Shown here piece after piece: positions 1-9,800 of a stretch of DNA of 64,000 nucleotides. Below the pieces are notes generated by a model. The model saw only the letters and a program-made list of their open reading frames with translations. It had not been told where the DNA came from and did no database searches. The position numbers and the translations under genes are program-made. The stretch is from positions 62,001-126,000 of the forward strand of contig CAZNXJ010000007.1 of assembly GCA_964577115.1 (NCBI GenBank), written 5' to 3'. How positions within the stretch are numbered: the stretch's first letter is position 1; each line of letters starts with the position of its first letter. The DNA is from CAZNXJ01 sp964577115. Lineage in GTDB: Bacteria; Planctomycetota; Planctomycetia; Pirellulales; Pirellulaceae.

Positions 1-203
1 AGCCGCTCCGGCGCCGCCTGAAAATCCTCCTCGGCCAGCACGCGCGCGACGTCGTACGATGCACCGCCAACCCGCGAAAGCGCAGCCGTGCGCGTCGGCT
101 GACCGAACCAAAAATCGATCAGTGTGTCGGCGTGCCACAGCCCCGTCATCCAGCCGAGTTCGGAGGGGAAAACATACACCTGACGAGCCACCCGACCGAC
201 CAT
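1..203 (-). CDS. Probable O6-methylguanine-DNA methyltransferase, N-terminal part (partial)
   Basis: Only the first 67 codons are present; the gene runs off the left edge. The start is the ATG read from 203 on the minus strand. The peptide contains VFPSELGWMTGLWHADTL, then FWFGQPTRTAALSRVG. This resembles the N-terminal domain of planctomycete O6-alkylguanine-DNA alkyltransferases, which often have an FP(T/S)ELGW(M/I) strand and an FG(H/Q)PT segment. The catalytic PCHR motif would lie outside the window, so the call rests on N-terminal resemblance from memory only. If correct, the protein removes alkyl groups from guanine O6 by suicidal transfer to cysteine. It is divergent from the gene at 437, with about 230 bp between the two starts. 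Confidence 0.45.
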   Translation of the reverse strand, partial: MVGRVARQVYVFPSELGWMTGLWHADTLIDFWFGQPTRTAALSRVGGASYDVARVLAEEDFQAAPER

Positions 204-436
204 GATTCACCTGCACTTTCCGACTATCTGTCCTGCGACATCCATGCTGGCAGAACCTGAAAAGGTGCTGAAAATATCGGAAAAACCCGGCAAGACCGCC
301 GGCCACCGCTTTGAAGCCCCGCGGCCGCGATTCTATACTGGGGCCAACCGCCAGAACAAGCAGCGACCGCTCCACTGACCGCAGGAGGCCAATTGGTCGG
401 AGCCCTCTAGAGCCACGCGCGCGAAAGGAACTCGGC

Positions 437-1180
437 ATGACTCGCTATAACGCGTTCAGCGACGATTTCTACGTCAACATGAACCTGAACACCGAGCTGG
501 ACTTGCCGCAGAGCCGCGAGACGGTGCTGCATTACTTCGAGCAGGTACAGCGGAAATACCCCAGCATGCGGAATTTCTACAACCGCGAGCGTCAGGAGCT
601 GGTCCTGGAAGAGGACAAAGACCAGGGGAGCTATCGGTGGGCGAGCATCGAACAGCGGCGCATCAGCTCCGGTTACGTCAATCCGCCGACCGCCGAGGAC
701 GCGCTGAAACAGCACGCCTATCTGCTGGAGCTCGTGCCGTACAGCCTGTCGATCAGCCCGCTCGACTGTGAATCGCTGAACGTCATGTACGGTTTCGATT
801 TCACCTACCGCGGCAATCACAATCAACTGCTCGCCGAAGCGCTCGGGCTGATCTCGCCGTTCGATCGCCTGGCACACATTCCCGGCGCAACGATCCTCTC
901 CAACGAACCGTCGATCCAACTGGCCCTCGACGACGACTGCCGCGTCCAGTGCCGACTCAGCTTCGAATCGCGTACCAGCGCTTACCATGTGCGCACGGGC
1001 GATTATCCCGAGGATCAACTGAGCGTTTATTTGACGGTGCGGCGTTACGGGAGTCTTGAGAAGGGCGAAACTTTTCCGCAGGCCTTTCAGCGCCTCGCGA
1101 CCATCTGCCGCGATTTGGTCGACGAGTACATGGTCGACGGCATTCTCCGGCCGCTCCAAGAAACGATCGCCATCAAGTAA
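437..1180 (+). CDS. Conserved hypothetical protein (247 aa)
   Basis: The start at 437 is preceded by a purine-rich GAAAGGAA (422-430), a better ribosome site than the upstream in-frame ATG at 311. The protein begins MTRYNAFSDDFYVNMNLNTE and has no signal peptide or membrane helix, so it should be cytoplasmic. It looks like an alpha/beta protein with a long mid-region (ELVPYSLSISPLDCESLNV, then a segment about shared ancestry with GNHNQLLAEALG). I recognise no enzyme motif. The style resembles planctomycete-specific conserved proteins of unknown function. The antisense ORF over the same bases is a codon-bias shadow. It precedes the DUF1553 gene by 135 bp, so co-transcription is possible but unsupported. 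Confidence 0.75.
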   Translation: MTRYNAFSDDFYVNMNLNTELDLPQSRETVLHYFEQVQRKYPSMRNFYNRERQELVLEEDKDQGSYRWASIEQRRISSGYVNPPTAEDALKQHAYLLELVPYSLSISPLDCESLNVMYGFDFTYRGNHNQLLAEALGLISPFDRLAHIPGATILSNEPSIQLALDDDCRVQCRLSFESRTSAYHVRTGDYPEDQLSVYLTVRRYGSLEKGETFPQAFQRLATICRDLVDEYMVDGILRPLQETIAIK

Positions 1181-1315
1181 GCGCCGCCGACCGGCTGCGG
1201 TTCCATCCGCGAGCGGCTCCCAGTAGTAATTCGTTGACGCACCGGCGCACAGCCCTTAGCATCGAGGGCATTCACGGGAAGTGGACTTTCCGCGTCAGCT
1301 CCGGAGCGATCGACG

Positions 1316-3832
1316 ATGCAGTTGACCGACGCCGCTCGAACGGTTCCCACACCATGCCGAAAACTTGCCGCCGTGTGGGCAGCTTTCGTTATGCTCGCAG
1401 CGGCGGTGACGGTGCACGCAGGCGATAATGCGCCCGCCACGCCGGCGGAGCGCGAACACATCGAACTGTTCGAAACGCGCATTCGCCCGCTGCTTGCCAA
1501 GCATTGCTATGAGTGCCATGGGAGTGAGAAGCAGCGCGGGGGACTGCGTCTCGACTCGCGCGCGGCCATGCTCGCCGGAGGCGAATCGGGCGCGGCCATT
1601 GAACCCGGTGATCCGACGCAGAGCTTGCTCATGGCGGCCGTCAACTATGAAGCGTTGGAGATGCCACCGAGCGGCCAGATATCGGCGGGAGAAATTGAGC
1701 TACTTGCGCGGTGGATAGAGCTTGGAGCTCCCTGGCCGGGCGAAGACTCTGCGGCGCCGGCCGACGTTCGACCGGCCGAACCGAAGATCACGGATGAAGA
1801 CCGGGCCTGGTGGGCCTTCCAGCCGCTGGCCGATGTCGCCCCCCCTGCTCTGTCGGACCCGTGGATCCAAGGCCCACTGGACGCGTTTATCCTCGAGCGG
1901 CTCGCTTCGGCCGGCCTTCGCCCTGCTCCGCCGGCGGATCGCCGGGTACTTGCCCGGCGAGCGTATTTCGACCTGTGGGGACTCCCGCCCACGCCGGAGC
2001 AGCTTGACGAGTTCCTTCGCGACGAACGTCCCGATGCATTTGCGCGGCTCGTCGATCGGCTGCTCGAACATCCCCACTACGGCCAGCGCTGGGCCCGTCA
2101 TTGGCTTGATCTGGCGCGCTATGCCGAGTCGGATGGATACCGGCAGGATGCCTACCGGCCCAATGCCTGGCGTTACCGCGATTACGTTATCGACTCGCTG
2201 AATGCCGACAAGCCCTACGATCAATTTGTCACCGAGCAGCTCGCCGGCGATCAAATCGACGCGAATGATCCCGAGCTGATGGCGGCCACGGGCTTCTTGC
2301 GCCACACGATCTATGAATACAACCAGCGCGATGTGAACTCGCAATGGGATTACATGGTTGGCGAGGTAACCGAAGTTGCCGCCGACGTCTTCCTAGCAAT
2401 GGGACTCGCCTGCGCTCGCTGCCATGACCACAAGTTTGATCCGCTGCTCCAGAGCGACTATTTTCGCTTCCGTGCGTTTTTCGAACCCATCTTGCCCCGC
2501 GATGACCTGCTGATGGGAAGCGCGGCCGAGCTGGCCGAATACCGGAAGCGCGAAGCTCAGTGGCTCGAGGCCACTCGAGAAATCCGCTTAGCCATCGAGC
2601 GGCTCGAACAACCGCTGCACGATCCGGCCTTGCAAGCGGCCATTGATAAGTTTCCACCGGACATTCGGCCCGCGCTCTGGAAGCGCCCTGCCGACCGAGC
2701 GCCTCGTGAACAGCAAATCGCCGCGCTCGCCTACCGCCAAATCGACGCCGAGATGCAGAACCTCGGCCAAAAGCTCACCGGTGAGCAGCTCGAGCAATGG
2801 AAATCGCTGCGTGCAGAGCTGGCAAAGTTCGACCATCTAAAGCCACCGCCGCTGCCTCGCAGCTTTGGCGTCACCGACGTGGGACCGCAGGCGCCCCCGA
2901 CGACCATTCCCGACAGTCGTCGTAACGAGGTGTTCGAACCCGCGCTGTTTGAAGTCCTGGGCGGCGGGCCGGTCGAGCTGCCGGAAGCCGAGCGACCGTC
3001 GAACAGTACCGGCCGGCGGCTCGCCCTCGCGCGCTGGATCACGCATCCGGAAAACCCGCTCGCGACGCGTGTCATCGTCAATCGCGTCTGGCAGTATCAC
3101 TTCGGTGAAGGGATCGTTCGCACGAGCAGCGACTTCGGGCGGCTCGGCGAACCACCGACGCATCCCGAACTGCTCGACTGGCTGACGCGACAGTTCATAC
3201 GAGAAGGCTGGAGCCTCAAAGCACTGCACCGCCTCATCATGAACTCGGCAACCTATCAGCAAAGTAGCCATGGAAGCGACGTTGCGCGCGCCATGCAGAT
3301 CGATCCCGAAAACCGGCTGCTTTGGCACTGGTCGACGCGCCGTTTGGATGCGGAACAGGTGCGCGACGCGATGTTGCTAGTTAGCGGCGAGTTGGTGCCG
3401 CGCGGCGGAGGCCCCAGCGCCGAACACACCGAGCCGGTGCGGAGCATCTACACGCGCGTCCTGCGCAATACGCGCGACCCACTGCTCGACGTGTTTGATG
3501 CGCCCGACGCTTTCTCCAGCACGGCTCGGCGCAACGTCACGACGACTCCCACACAGTCACTGCTGCTCATCAACAGCGACGTGACTCTGGCCCGCGCCCA
3601 AGCGCTCGCTGCATCGCTCGCCGTCAGCGATTCCACCGCAAGCGAGGCACCGATCCAACAACTTTATCACCGGCTGTTCGGGCGCGCTCCCGAACCGGAT
3701 GAAGTGGCGGCCGCCAAGCGGCTCCTGGAAATCGGCAACGCCGGTGCGGACGCGTCCCAGCAGCCACCGCCCGGCCTGGTCGATCTCTGCCACGTGCTCC
3801 TGAACTCCAGCGAATTCCTCTATGTGGAATAG
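1316..3832 (+). CDS. PSD1/DUF1549-DUF1553 cytochrome-c-like planctomycete protein (838 aa)
   Basis: A signal peptide (hydrophobic stretch about residues 17-35) indicates export. Next comes a PSCyt1 cytochrome-c-like domain with haem motif C64-Y-E-C67-H68, followed by GGLRLD. DUF1549 follows (WWAFQPL, DAFILERL, GLPPTPEQ, YGQRWARHWLDLARYAES), with a second CxxCH at C366-A-R-C369-H370 in the characteristic CHDHKFDPL. The C-terminal half is DUF1553 (LARWITHPENPLATRVIVNR, then SDFGRLGEPPTHPELLDWL). These families are abundant in Planctomycetes and typically sit beside DUF1501 genes, as here (stop at 3832, next start 3838). The exact role is unknown; a role in periplasmic polysaccharide turnover or redox is inferred from family context. 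This copy lacks the extra beta-rich insert present in the paralogue at 25626. Confidence 0.93.
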   Translation: MQLTDAARTVPTPCRKLAAVWAAFVMLAAAVTVHAGDNAPATPAEREHIELFETRIRPLLAKHCYECHGSEKQRGGLRLDSRAAMLAGGESGAAIEPGDPTQSLLMAAVNYEALEMPPSGQISAGEIELLARWIELGAPWPGEDSAAPADVRPAEPKITDEDRAWWAFQPLADVAPPALSDPWIQGPLDAFILERLASAGLRPAPPADRRVLARRAYFDLWGLPPTPEQLDEFLRDERPDAFARLVDRLLEHPHYGQRWARHWLDLARYAESDGYRQDAYRPNAWRYRDYVIDSLNADKPYDQFVTEQLAGDQIDANDPELMAATGFLRHTIYEYNQRDVNSQWDYMVGEVTEVAADVFLAMGLACARCHDHKFDPLLQSDYFRFRAFFEPILPRDDLLMGSAAELAEYRKREAQWLEATREIRLAIERLEQPLHDPALQAAIDKFPPDIRPALWKRPADRAPREQQIAALAYRQIDAEMQNLGQKLTGEQLEQWKSLRAELAKFDHLKPPPLPRSFGVTDVGPQAPPTTIPDSRRNEVFEPALFEVLGGGPVELPEAERPSNSTGRRLALARWITHPENPLATRVIVNRVWQYHFGEGIVRTSSDFGRLGEPPTHPELLDWLTRQFIREGWSLKALHRLIMNSATYQQSSHGSDVARAMQIDPENRLLWHWSTRRLDAEQVRDAMLLVSGELVPRGGGPSAEHTEPVRSIYTRVLRNTRDPLLDVFDAPDAFSSTARRNVTTTPTQSLLLINSDVTLARAQALAASLAVSDSTASEAPIQQLYHRLFGRAPEPDEVAAAKRLLEIGNAGADASQQPPPGLVDLCHVLLNSSEFLYVE

Positions 3833-3837
3833 TCCGA

Positions 3838-5229
3838 ATGTGGAACAACTCGCTTAGCCGACGTGAAATGCTGCTGCGCAGCGGAACGGGGTTCGGCGCC
3901 CTTGCACTCAGCTACCTACTTGACCGGTCGGCACGCGCGGCCGAGCGACCGGCGCCGCATCATCCGCCGAGCGCGAAGAGTGTCATCTTCCTTTTCATGG
4001 AAGGCGGTCCGAGTCACATCGATCTGTTTGATCCCAAGCCGGCACTCAATCGCTTGGCCGGGCAGCCCCTCCCTAGCTCGTTCCGCCCCGTGATCACTCC
4101 CATGGGCGAATACGACGCGCCGCTACTCGCCTCCCAACGCACGTTCAAACAGTACGGTCAATGTGGCGCGTGGGTCAGTGACTGGCTTCCGCATACGGCG
4201 GAGTGCGTGGATGATCTGGCGATTATTCGATCCTGCTGGGCCGATGGGCTCAACCATTCCAACGGTGTCTGCCAGATGAACACCGGCGCCATCCTCGGTG
4301 GCCGGCCGTCACTCGGTGCTTGGGTCAGCTACGGGCTCGGTACCGAGAACGAAAATCTTCCGGCGTTCGTCGTGCTCGAAGACGTTCCCGGGAAAGTCAT
4401 CAATGGCCCGCGCAATTACAGCGCGGGCTTTATGCCTGCCACCTACCAGGGAACGCCTCTGCAAGCAGGCGACGAACCGATCCGCTATTTGCAAACTCCC
4501 GACGGAGTGAGCCTGGATCGGCAGCGTGCGAAGCTCGACACGCTCGCGGCGCTCAACCAGCGGTTTGCCGACAGGCATCCGGAACAGACGGAGCTCGATG
4601 CGCGTATTCGCAGCTACGAGCTTGCGTTCCGTATGCAGGCATCCGCTCCGGAAGCGGTGGCCCTCGAGCAGGAAACGGCCGACACACATCAGCTCTATGG
4701 CATCGATGACGAGGTGACGGCCGACTTCGGACGGATGTGCCTCCTCGCCCGCCGGCTGGTCGAACGCGGCGTCCGCTTCGTGCAGCTCTACCACGGTTCC
4801 GGCAGCCAATGGGATGCGCATGCCGGAATCGAAAAGAATCACACGCGCCTGTGCCGCGCGATGGATAAGCCGGTCGCCGGGCTGCTCAAGGATCTAAAAC
4901 GCCGCGGACTGCTGAATGAAACACTGGTCGTGTGGGGCGGCGAGTTCGGCCGGACACCGATGAGCGAAAAGGGGGACGGCCGCGACCACAACCCCTACGG
5001 GTTTACCATGTGGATGGCGGGCGGAGGAGTGCGGCCGGGAATTACGTTCGGAGCAACGGACGAGATCGGGCTGCACGCCGTCGAAAACCGCGTGCATGTC
5101 CACGATCTGCATGCGACGATCCTTCACGTGCTCGGCATCGACAACATGCAGCTCACCTACCTGCACAAAGGTCGCCCCGAACGTCCGACGCTCAACGAAG
5201 GCGCACCAATTCGTGGGATCCTGGCTTAG
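3838..5229 (+). CDS. DUF1501 domain-containing protein (463 aa)
   Basis: The N-terminus carries a twin-arginine-like signal (SRREMLLRSGTGFGALALSY), so the protein is probably exported folded by Tat. The body has DUF1501 hallmarks: SVIFLFMEGGPSHIDLFDPK, a central GGRPSLGAWVSYGLGTENEN, and near the C-terminus GGEFGRTPMSEKGDGRDHNP followed by HVHDLHATILHVLGID. The family has a sulfatase/alkaline-phosphatase-like fold but unknown substrate. The start lies 5 bp after the stop of the DUF1553 gene, giving a tight two-gene operon. The same pair arrangement recurs at 25626-30202. The two DUF1501 proteins are clearly paralogous but differ in the middle. Confidence 0.93.
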   Translation: MWNNSLSRREMLLRSGTGFGALALSYLLDRSARAAERPAPHHPPSAKSVIFLFMEGGPSHIDLFDPKPALNRLAGQPLPSSFRPVITPMGEYDAPLLASQRTFKQYGQCGAWVSDWLPHTAECVDDLAIIRSCWADGLNHSNGVCQMNTGAILGGRPSLGAWVSYGLGTENENLPAFVVLEDVPGKVINGPRNYSAGFMPATYQGTPLQAGDEPIRYLQTPDGVSLDRQRAKLDTLAALNQRFADRHPEQTELDARIRSYELAFRMQASAPEAVALEQETADTHQLYGIDDEVTADFGRMCLLARRLVERGVRFVQLYHGSGSQWDAHAGIEKNHTRLCRAMDKPVAGLLKDLKRRGLLNETLVVWGGEFGRTPMSEKGDGRDHNPYGFTMWMAGGGVRPGITFGATDEIGLHAVENRVHVHDLHATILHVLGIDNMQLTYLHKGRPERPTLNEGAPIRGILA

Positions 5230-5555
5230 TCCCGACCTCAAGCATCGCCCTCGACCGGTCGCCCAACCCGCGTAAAGGTAGCGCCGGTAGTCCAAAGGTC
5301 CACGGATGGTACGGAACGCCGAGCCCGCCTAGCGGCCGGGCCGGCGAGGGGCAGCCGCCCATTTACCGCATTTCTCCCATCTTGGCAGAGTAGCTGTTTT
5401 TCTTCGGCTCGACCCGGCTTCACCAGTTGGAATCGGCGTAGCTTGGATTGCCCCGTTGCATTAAATTGACTCGGCTGAATTGGGAACGTAGCGGCCCCGC
5501 CGGATAACGCAGGGAGTGTTGTATCGTGCGTGGCCGCGAGCGCAGGGAGGTGCTC
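5230..5555. other. Intergenic region, no gene found
   Basis: A 326-bp stretch between the DUF1501 gene and the SbcD-like gene. No ORF with coding character or RNA gene was recognised. It holds GC-rich inverted segments near 5330-5350 and an AT-richer part around 5455-5475 that could contain the promoter for the downstream operon, but I cannot assign -35/-10 boxes with confidence. Confidence 0.4.
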
Positions 5556-6782
5556 ATGTCGGGCCCAGCCTTTCGATTCCTGCATACGAGCGACTGGCTG
5601 CTACATCAGGTGTGCTACGGGTTTGCCGAGGTACCCGAGCCGCTGCGTGATGCGCTCATCGATGCGCCCTTCCAAGCCGCTCAGCGTGTCTGCGACGCGG
5701 CCGTGGCCGAGCAGGTTCATTTTGTGTTGCTCAGCGGCGACATTCTCAACCCGCTCGAGACCGGCCCGCGCGGCATCGCGTTCATGTTGCAACAGTTTGA
5801 GCGGCTCGAGCAGCACGGCATTTCGGTGTATTGGGCGGGCGGTCGCTGCGATTCGCCGGAACGGTGGCCAAGTGGTGCGACATTACCGCCCAACGTATCG
5901 GTAATGCCGAAGGGGCGAGTTGAAGAAATCGGACATTTTATTGGCGAACAGCACGCGTGCACGGTGGTGGGGCGCAGCTGGAGCGGCCGAGGGCGGATCG
6001 ATCCGGCCGAATTCGCATCGGAACATGCGGGCAGCGATTTTCGCATTGGGCTCACGTATGGCGAGACTGACGGCGAGAGCCTCGCGGCGTACGCCGTGAA
6101 TTACTGGGCGCTCGGCGGACAGCGGCGGCCCCGCGTCGTGTTCGAGCACGCCGAGAACGCCGCGGTGTATCCGGGTACTCCGCAAGGACGCTGCCCGGCC
6201 GATCAGGATGCTCACGGGTGCACGATTGTCCAGGTCGATGCCGAGCGGCATTTGCAGCTCCAGCACGTGCCGCTCGACGGCCTGCGCTGGCGCACGGAAC
6301 GCTTGGCATTGACCGAAGGAACCACGCGGAAAGACATCGAGCGACGGATGCGTGAGCGGGGACAGCAACTGGCGCTGGAAAGCGGCGAGCGGCCGGTGCT
6401 CGTCACCTGGCGGCTCGAAGCGCACGGCCGGCTCGCGGCCTCGTTGCGGCACGGCGGTGTCGCGGCCGAACTGAAAACGATGCTCAACCAAACTCTCGGG
6501 ATGGGCGCGCCCAGCGTATGGACGCTCGACGTCGAAGTCCCACCGCAAGGCGAATTGCCGGCGTACTGGTACGACGAAGACTCGATTCTGGGCGACTTCC
6601 TGCGTGCGGTACGGCAGTTTCAAAGCGAACAGCAGCCACTGAGGCTGCACGAGTTCGCGGGACGCAAGGACCTGGATCCCGCGCTCCAGGACCTCTTGCA
6701 GGTCAGTGATCACCAGCAGCGCAGCGAGCTGCTGCGCGAAGTGGCATTGCTGGGGGCCGAACTGCTGCGCGGCGATAGTTAA
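5556..6782 (+). CDS. SbcD/YhaO-like metallophosphoesterase-fold protein with degenerate active site
   Basis: I chose the ATG at 5556 because AGGGAGG (5544-5550 region) sits just upstream; a GTG at 5526 is in frame but lacks this. The 408-aa protein has the layout of SbcD/Mre11/YhaO nucleases: FRFLHTSDWLLHQ, FVLLSGDILNP, VYWAGGRCDSPERWP, IGLTYGETDGE, YWALGGQRRPRVV and YPGTPQGRCP. Canonical metal ligands are missing: DxH reads D13-W-L15, GN-H-D reads G96-R97-C98-D99, the LxHG histidine is Y168, and GHxH reads G187-G188-Q189-R190. Only D13, the GD pair (61-62) and D99 remain. It is therefore probably nuclease-inactive. The gene is followed 50 bp later by a YhaN-like ATPase, the usual SbcC-type partner, so it may act as a structural or DNA-binding subunit. 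Confidence 0.85.
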   Translation: MSGPAFRFLHTSDWLLHQVCYGFAEVPEPLRDALIDAPFQAAQRVCDAAVAEQVHFVLLSGDILNPLETGPRGIAFMLQQFERLEQHGISVYWAGGRCDSPERWPSGATLPPNVSVMPKGRVEEIGHFIGEQHACTVVGRSWSGRGRIDPAEFASEHAGSDFRIGLTYGETDGESLAAYAVNYWALGGQRRPRVVFEHAENAAVYPGTPQGRCPADQDAHGCTIVQVDAERHLQLQHVPLDGLRWRTERLALTEGTTRKDIERRMRERGQQLALESGERPVLVTWRLEAHGRLAASLRHGGVAAELKTMLNQTLGMGAPSVWTLDVEVPPQGELPAYWYDEDSILGDFLRAVRQFQSEQQPLRLHEFAGRKDLDPALQDLLQVSDHQQRSELLREVALLGAELLRGDS

Positions 6783-6832
6783 CGGTCTCAGAAGCGGCCG
6801 GAGAATGACGGCAGTCAAGGAGCCTTGCCGAC

Positions 6833-9800
6833 ATGAAAATCACGGATGTGCAAATCGACGGTTTCGGCGTCTGGTCGGACCTGGCGATTACGGATCTCGC
6901 GGACCCGCTGACCGTGTTTTACGGGCCCAACGAAGCCGGCAAAACAACCCTGCTCCAGTTCGTTCGCACGGTCCTCTACGGTTTCTCGCCCGAACGTCGC
7001 CAGCGTTACTTGCCCCCTCTTGCCGGCGGTCGCCCCGGAGGTTCGCTCGGCGTCACCACGATCAACGGGCAATTCCGCATTCAGCGGACAGCCCCGGCCG
7101 GCCGCACGGAGGACTTTGGCGATGTATCGATCATCGCGGCCGATGGAGGTTTGCAAGGTGGGCATCTGCTCCCGAGCTTGCTTAGCAACCTGGACGAAGC
7201 GATCTTCAACAACGTTTTTGCGATCGGCCTTCGCGAGCTTCAGGAACTCGCCACGCTCAACGACACCGAAGCCGCTCAACAGCTTTACAAGCTCTCGAGC
7301 GGCATGGATCGCGTGTCGCTCGTTGACGTCATGTCGGAGCTCGACAACTCGCGCCGGCGGCTCATGCCGAACGACGAGCGCGATGGGCAGCTCGACAAGC
7401 TGCTCGCGCAGCGTGAAAAGCTCCGCGCTGAACTCGAGAATGTCGCCAACGATGCGCGGCGTTGGGGCCGGCTAGCGGCCGAACGCGCCGCGCTGGACCA
7501 GGAAGCCGCGCGGATTCAGGCGCGCATCGCCGACCTGGAACAGCAGAGTCGGGCGGTAGAAATCGCGATGCAGATCCAGGACAAATGGCGCCGCCGCTTG
7601 ACGTTGGACGATCAACTGAAACGGCTGAAGCCTCGCCTGGCGGTCGAGGACGAATCGCTGCGCCGACTCGATCGGCTCAATCATGTCATTCGCGAACGCG
7701 AGAAGCGCATGGAGACGCTGCGCGAGCAGCGGAAGCGTTTGCGCGAGGAAGCGGCCGAGCTGCCAGTCAATTCGCTGATCTGGTCGAATCGCGGACGCAT
7801 CGAGGCGTTGGCCGAGCATGCGAGCTGGATTGATACGATCCGGGAGCACATTCGCAAACTCGAACCGGAAATTCAGCGCTCGCAGGAAGCGCTGAAAGCT
7901 CAGTGCCAGCAGCTCGGCGTTCCGCTTCAAGCCGTCGCGTCGCATGTCGCGGCGGTCAACGAGCGAACGCTGACGGCCCTCCGTGGTCCCGCCCGTGCCG
8001 CGCGCGATGATTCGCGCCGCCTCAAACAGGCCAAGCACGAGTATGCGACGGCTCGGCAGCAATTCGAGGAACTCACTGCCACGATCGAAATGGAGCTCGC
8101 CGATCGCAAGCTCGAAAGCTTCACGGGCGCCATCGATAAGATCGGCGAATCGGCCGCCAAACTGCGGCGGCGGCTACAAATCGAAGAGCGGCTAGAGAAA
8201 CTCAACCGGCACCGCCAGGAGCTGGACGAGGATTGCCTCGAATTGATGGAATCTCCCATCATGCCCGTGCGGCAGATGGTGACCTGGGGCGTTGTCGTCT
8301 CCGTGGGCGTCATGCTGATGCTCATCGCCGTCTTCTCCGAGATGGCGGGCTCGCAGCGCATTCCGCTCATCTGGTTCGGCGCCATGTGCACCGCCGGCGG
8401 CTTCTTTTTGAAGCACGCCTACCAGCAGATGAACAATCAGGAACTGGAAGAGTGCCAGCGGCAACTCGCCCAGGTGAAAAAGCACATCCGCGAAGCGACG
8501 GCCGAACGAGACGAGATCGATGCGACGCTGCCGAAAGGTGGCGGGCCAGTTGACCTGCGGCTCAAGAAGGCCGAGGAAGAACTGCGGCGGTTGGAAAGCC
8601 TCGCACCGCTGGAGACCGAACGAGCCGCCGCGCAGGCGCGCCTGGAAGAAGCTCGCAAACGCGTGCAGCAGCTCACCAAGTCCGCACGCGAATCGCGTCA
8701 GCGTTGGCAAGCGGCGCTCAAGAAGATGAACCTTTCCGAAAAGCTGACGCCGCACAAGTTGCGATTGATGGCCGAGAGCAATGAAAAGCTGGCCGAAATG
8801 CAGCGTCAGGTTGCGGCGCGGAAGAAAGAGAAAGAAGAACGTGAAGAGCAGCTGCTTCTTCTGAGCGAACGCGTCACACAGCTCGTGCTTGAATGTGGCC
8901 TGGAACCGCAAAGTCCCGAGACGCATTTGCAATTGCGGCAGCTCAACGAAGCGCTCGCTGAACAGGTGCGCTTGGCCGAGCGTCGCAACCTCCTAAAGAA
9001 ACAGGACCGCGATGCGCGGCGCAAGTACGAGCTGTGCCAGCGCAGCATCGAGAAACTTCAGCTCAAGCGTGAAACGCTCTTCAGCAAGGCAGGTGTTGAA
9101 GACGAACCCGAGCTGCGGTCGCTCGCCGATCAGCAGAAGCGCTATCAGGAGCTTCAGCGCGAGCGGGCCACGGTGCACGAGCAAATTCTAACCGCCGTTG
9201 GTATCCAGTGTTCGGAAGCGGCTGTCGAGCAGGAACTCACTGCGCATGCGAATCTCCAAAACCGCTGGGAGCAGGTGATGGAGCAATTGCGGACCGCGCG
9301 TCAGGAAATCTCCGAATTGCACCAGCGCCGCGGCGAATTGCAGCAAGAGATGAAGACACTGGCACAGGATCGCTCGAGTGGCCGGATTCAGCTCGAACTC
9401 GGCGTCGTCGAACAACAGATCGCCCAGGCCAAACAGCGGTGGCGTCTATTGGCGTCCACCGGGCTGGTGCTCGAGTCGATCCGGCGGATTTATGAAACCG
9501 AGCGGCAGCCGGAAACATTAAACGAAGCCTCGAAGTATCTGAAACGATTCAGCGAAGGCCGTTACGTCCGGGTGTGGGCACCGCTGGGCAAGAACGCGCT
9601 GCGCGTCGACGACCAACAGGGCCGTTCGTTGCCGGTTGAACTATTGAGCCAAGGAACCCGCGAGGCGGTGTTCCTGAGCTTGCGACTGGCGCTCGTAGCC
9701 GCGTACGCGCGGCGAGGCGCCATCCTGCCGCTGGTGCTCGACGATGTGCTCGTCAATCTCGACATTCGACGCTCCGAAGCCGCCGCGAAGGTGCTCGTCG

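Noticed and set aside
407..1159. Long antisense ORF opposite the gene at 437 (250 codons).
   Set aside because: The + strand frame has a ribosome site and a coherent protein; the antisense frame is a typical high-GC shadow with low-complexity repeats of His/Val/Glu. The same holds for most overlapping ORFs here.
5446..5466. Sigma-54-like promoter (GG...GC) upstream of the SbcD-like gene: ttGGattgccccgttGCat.
   Set aside because: The spacing between GG and GC is 11 bases instead of 10, and the GG side lacks the CAC part, so it does not meet the consensus.
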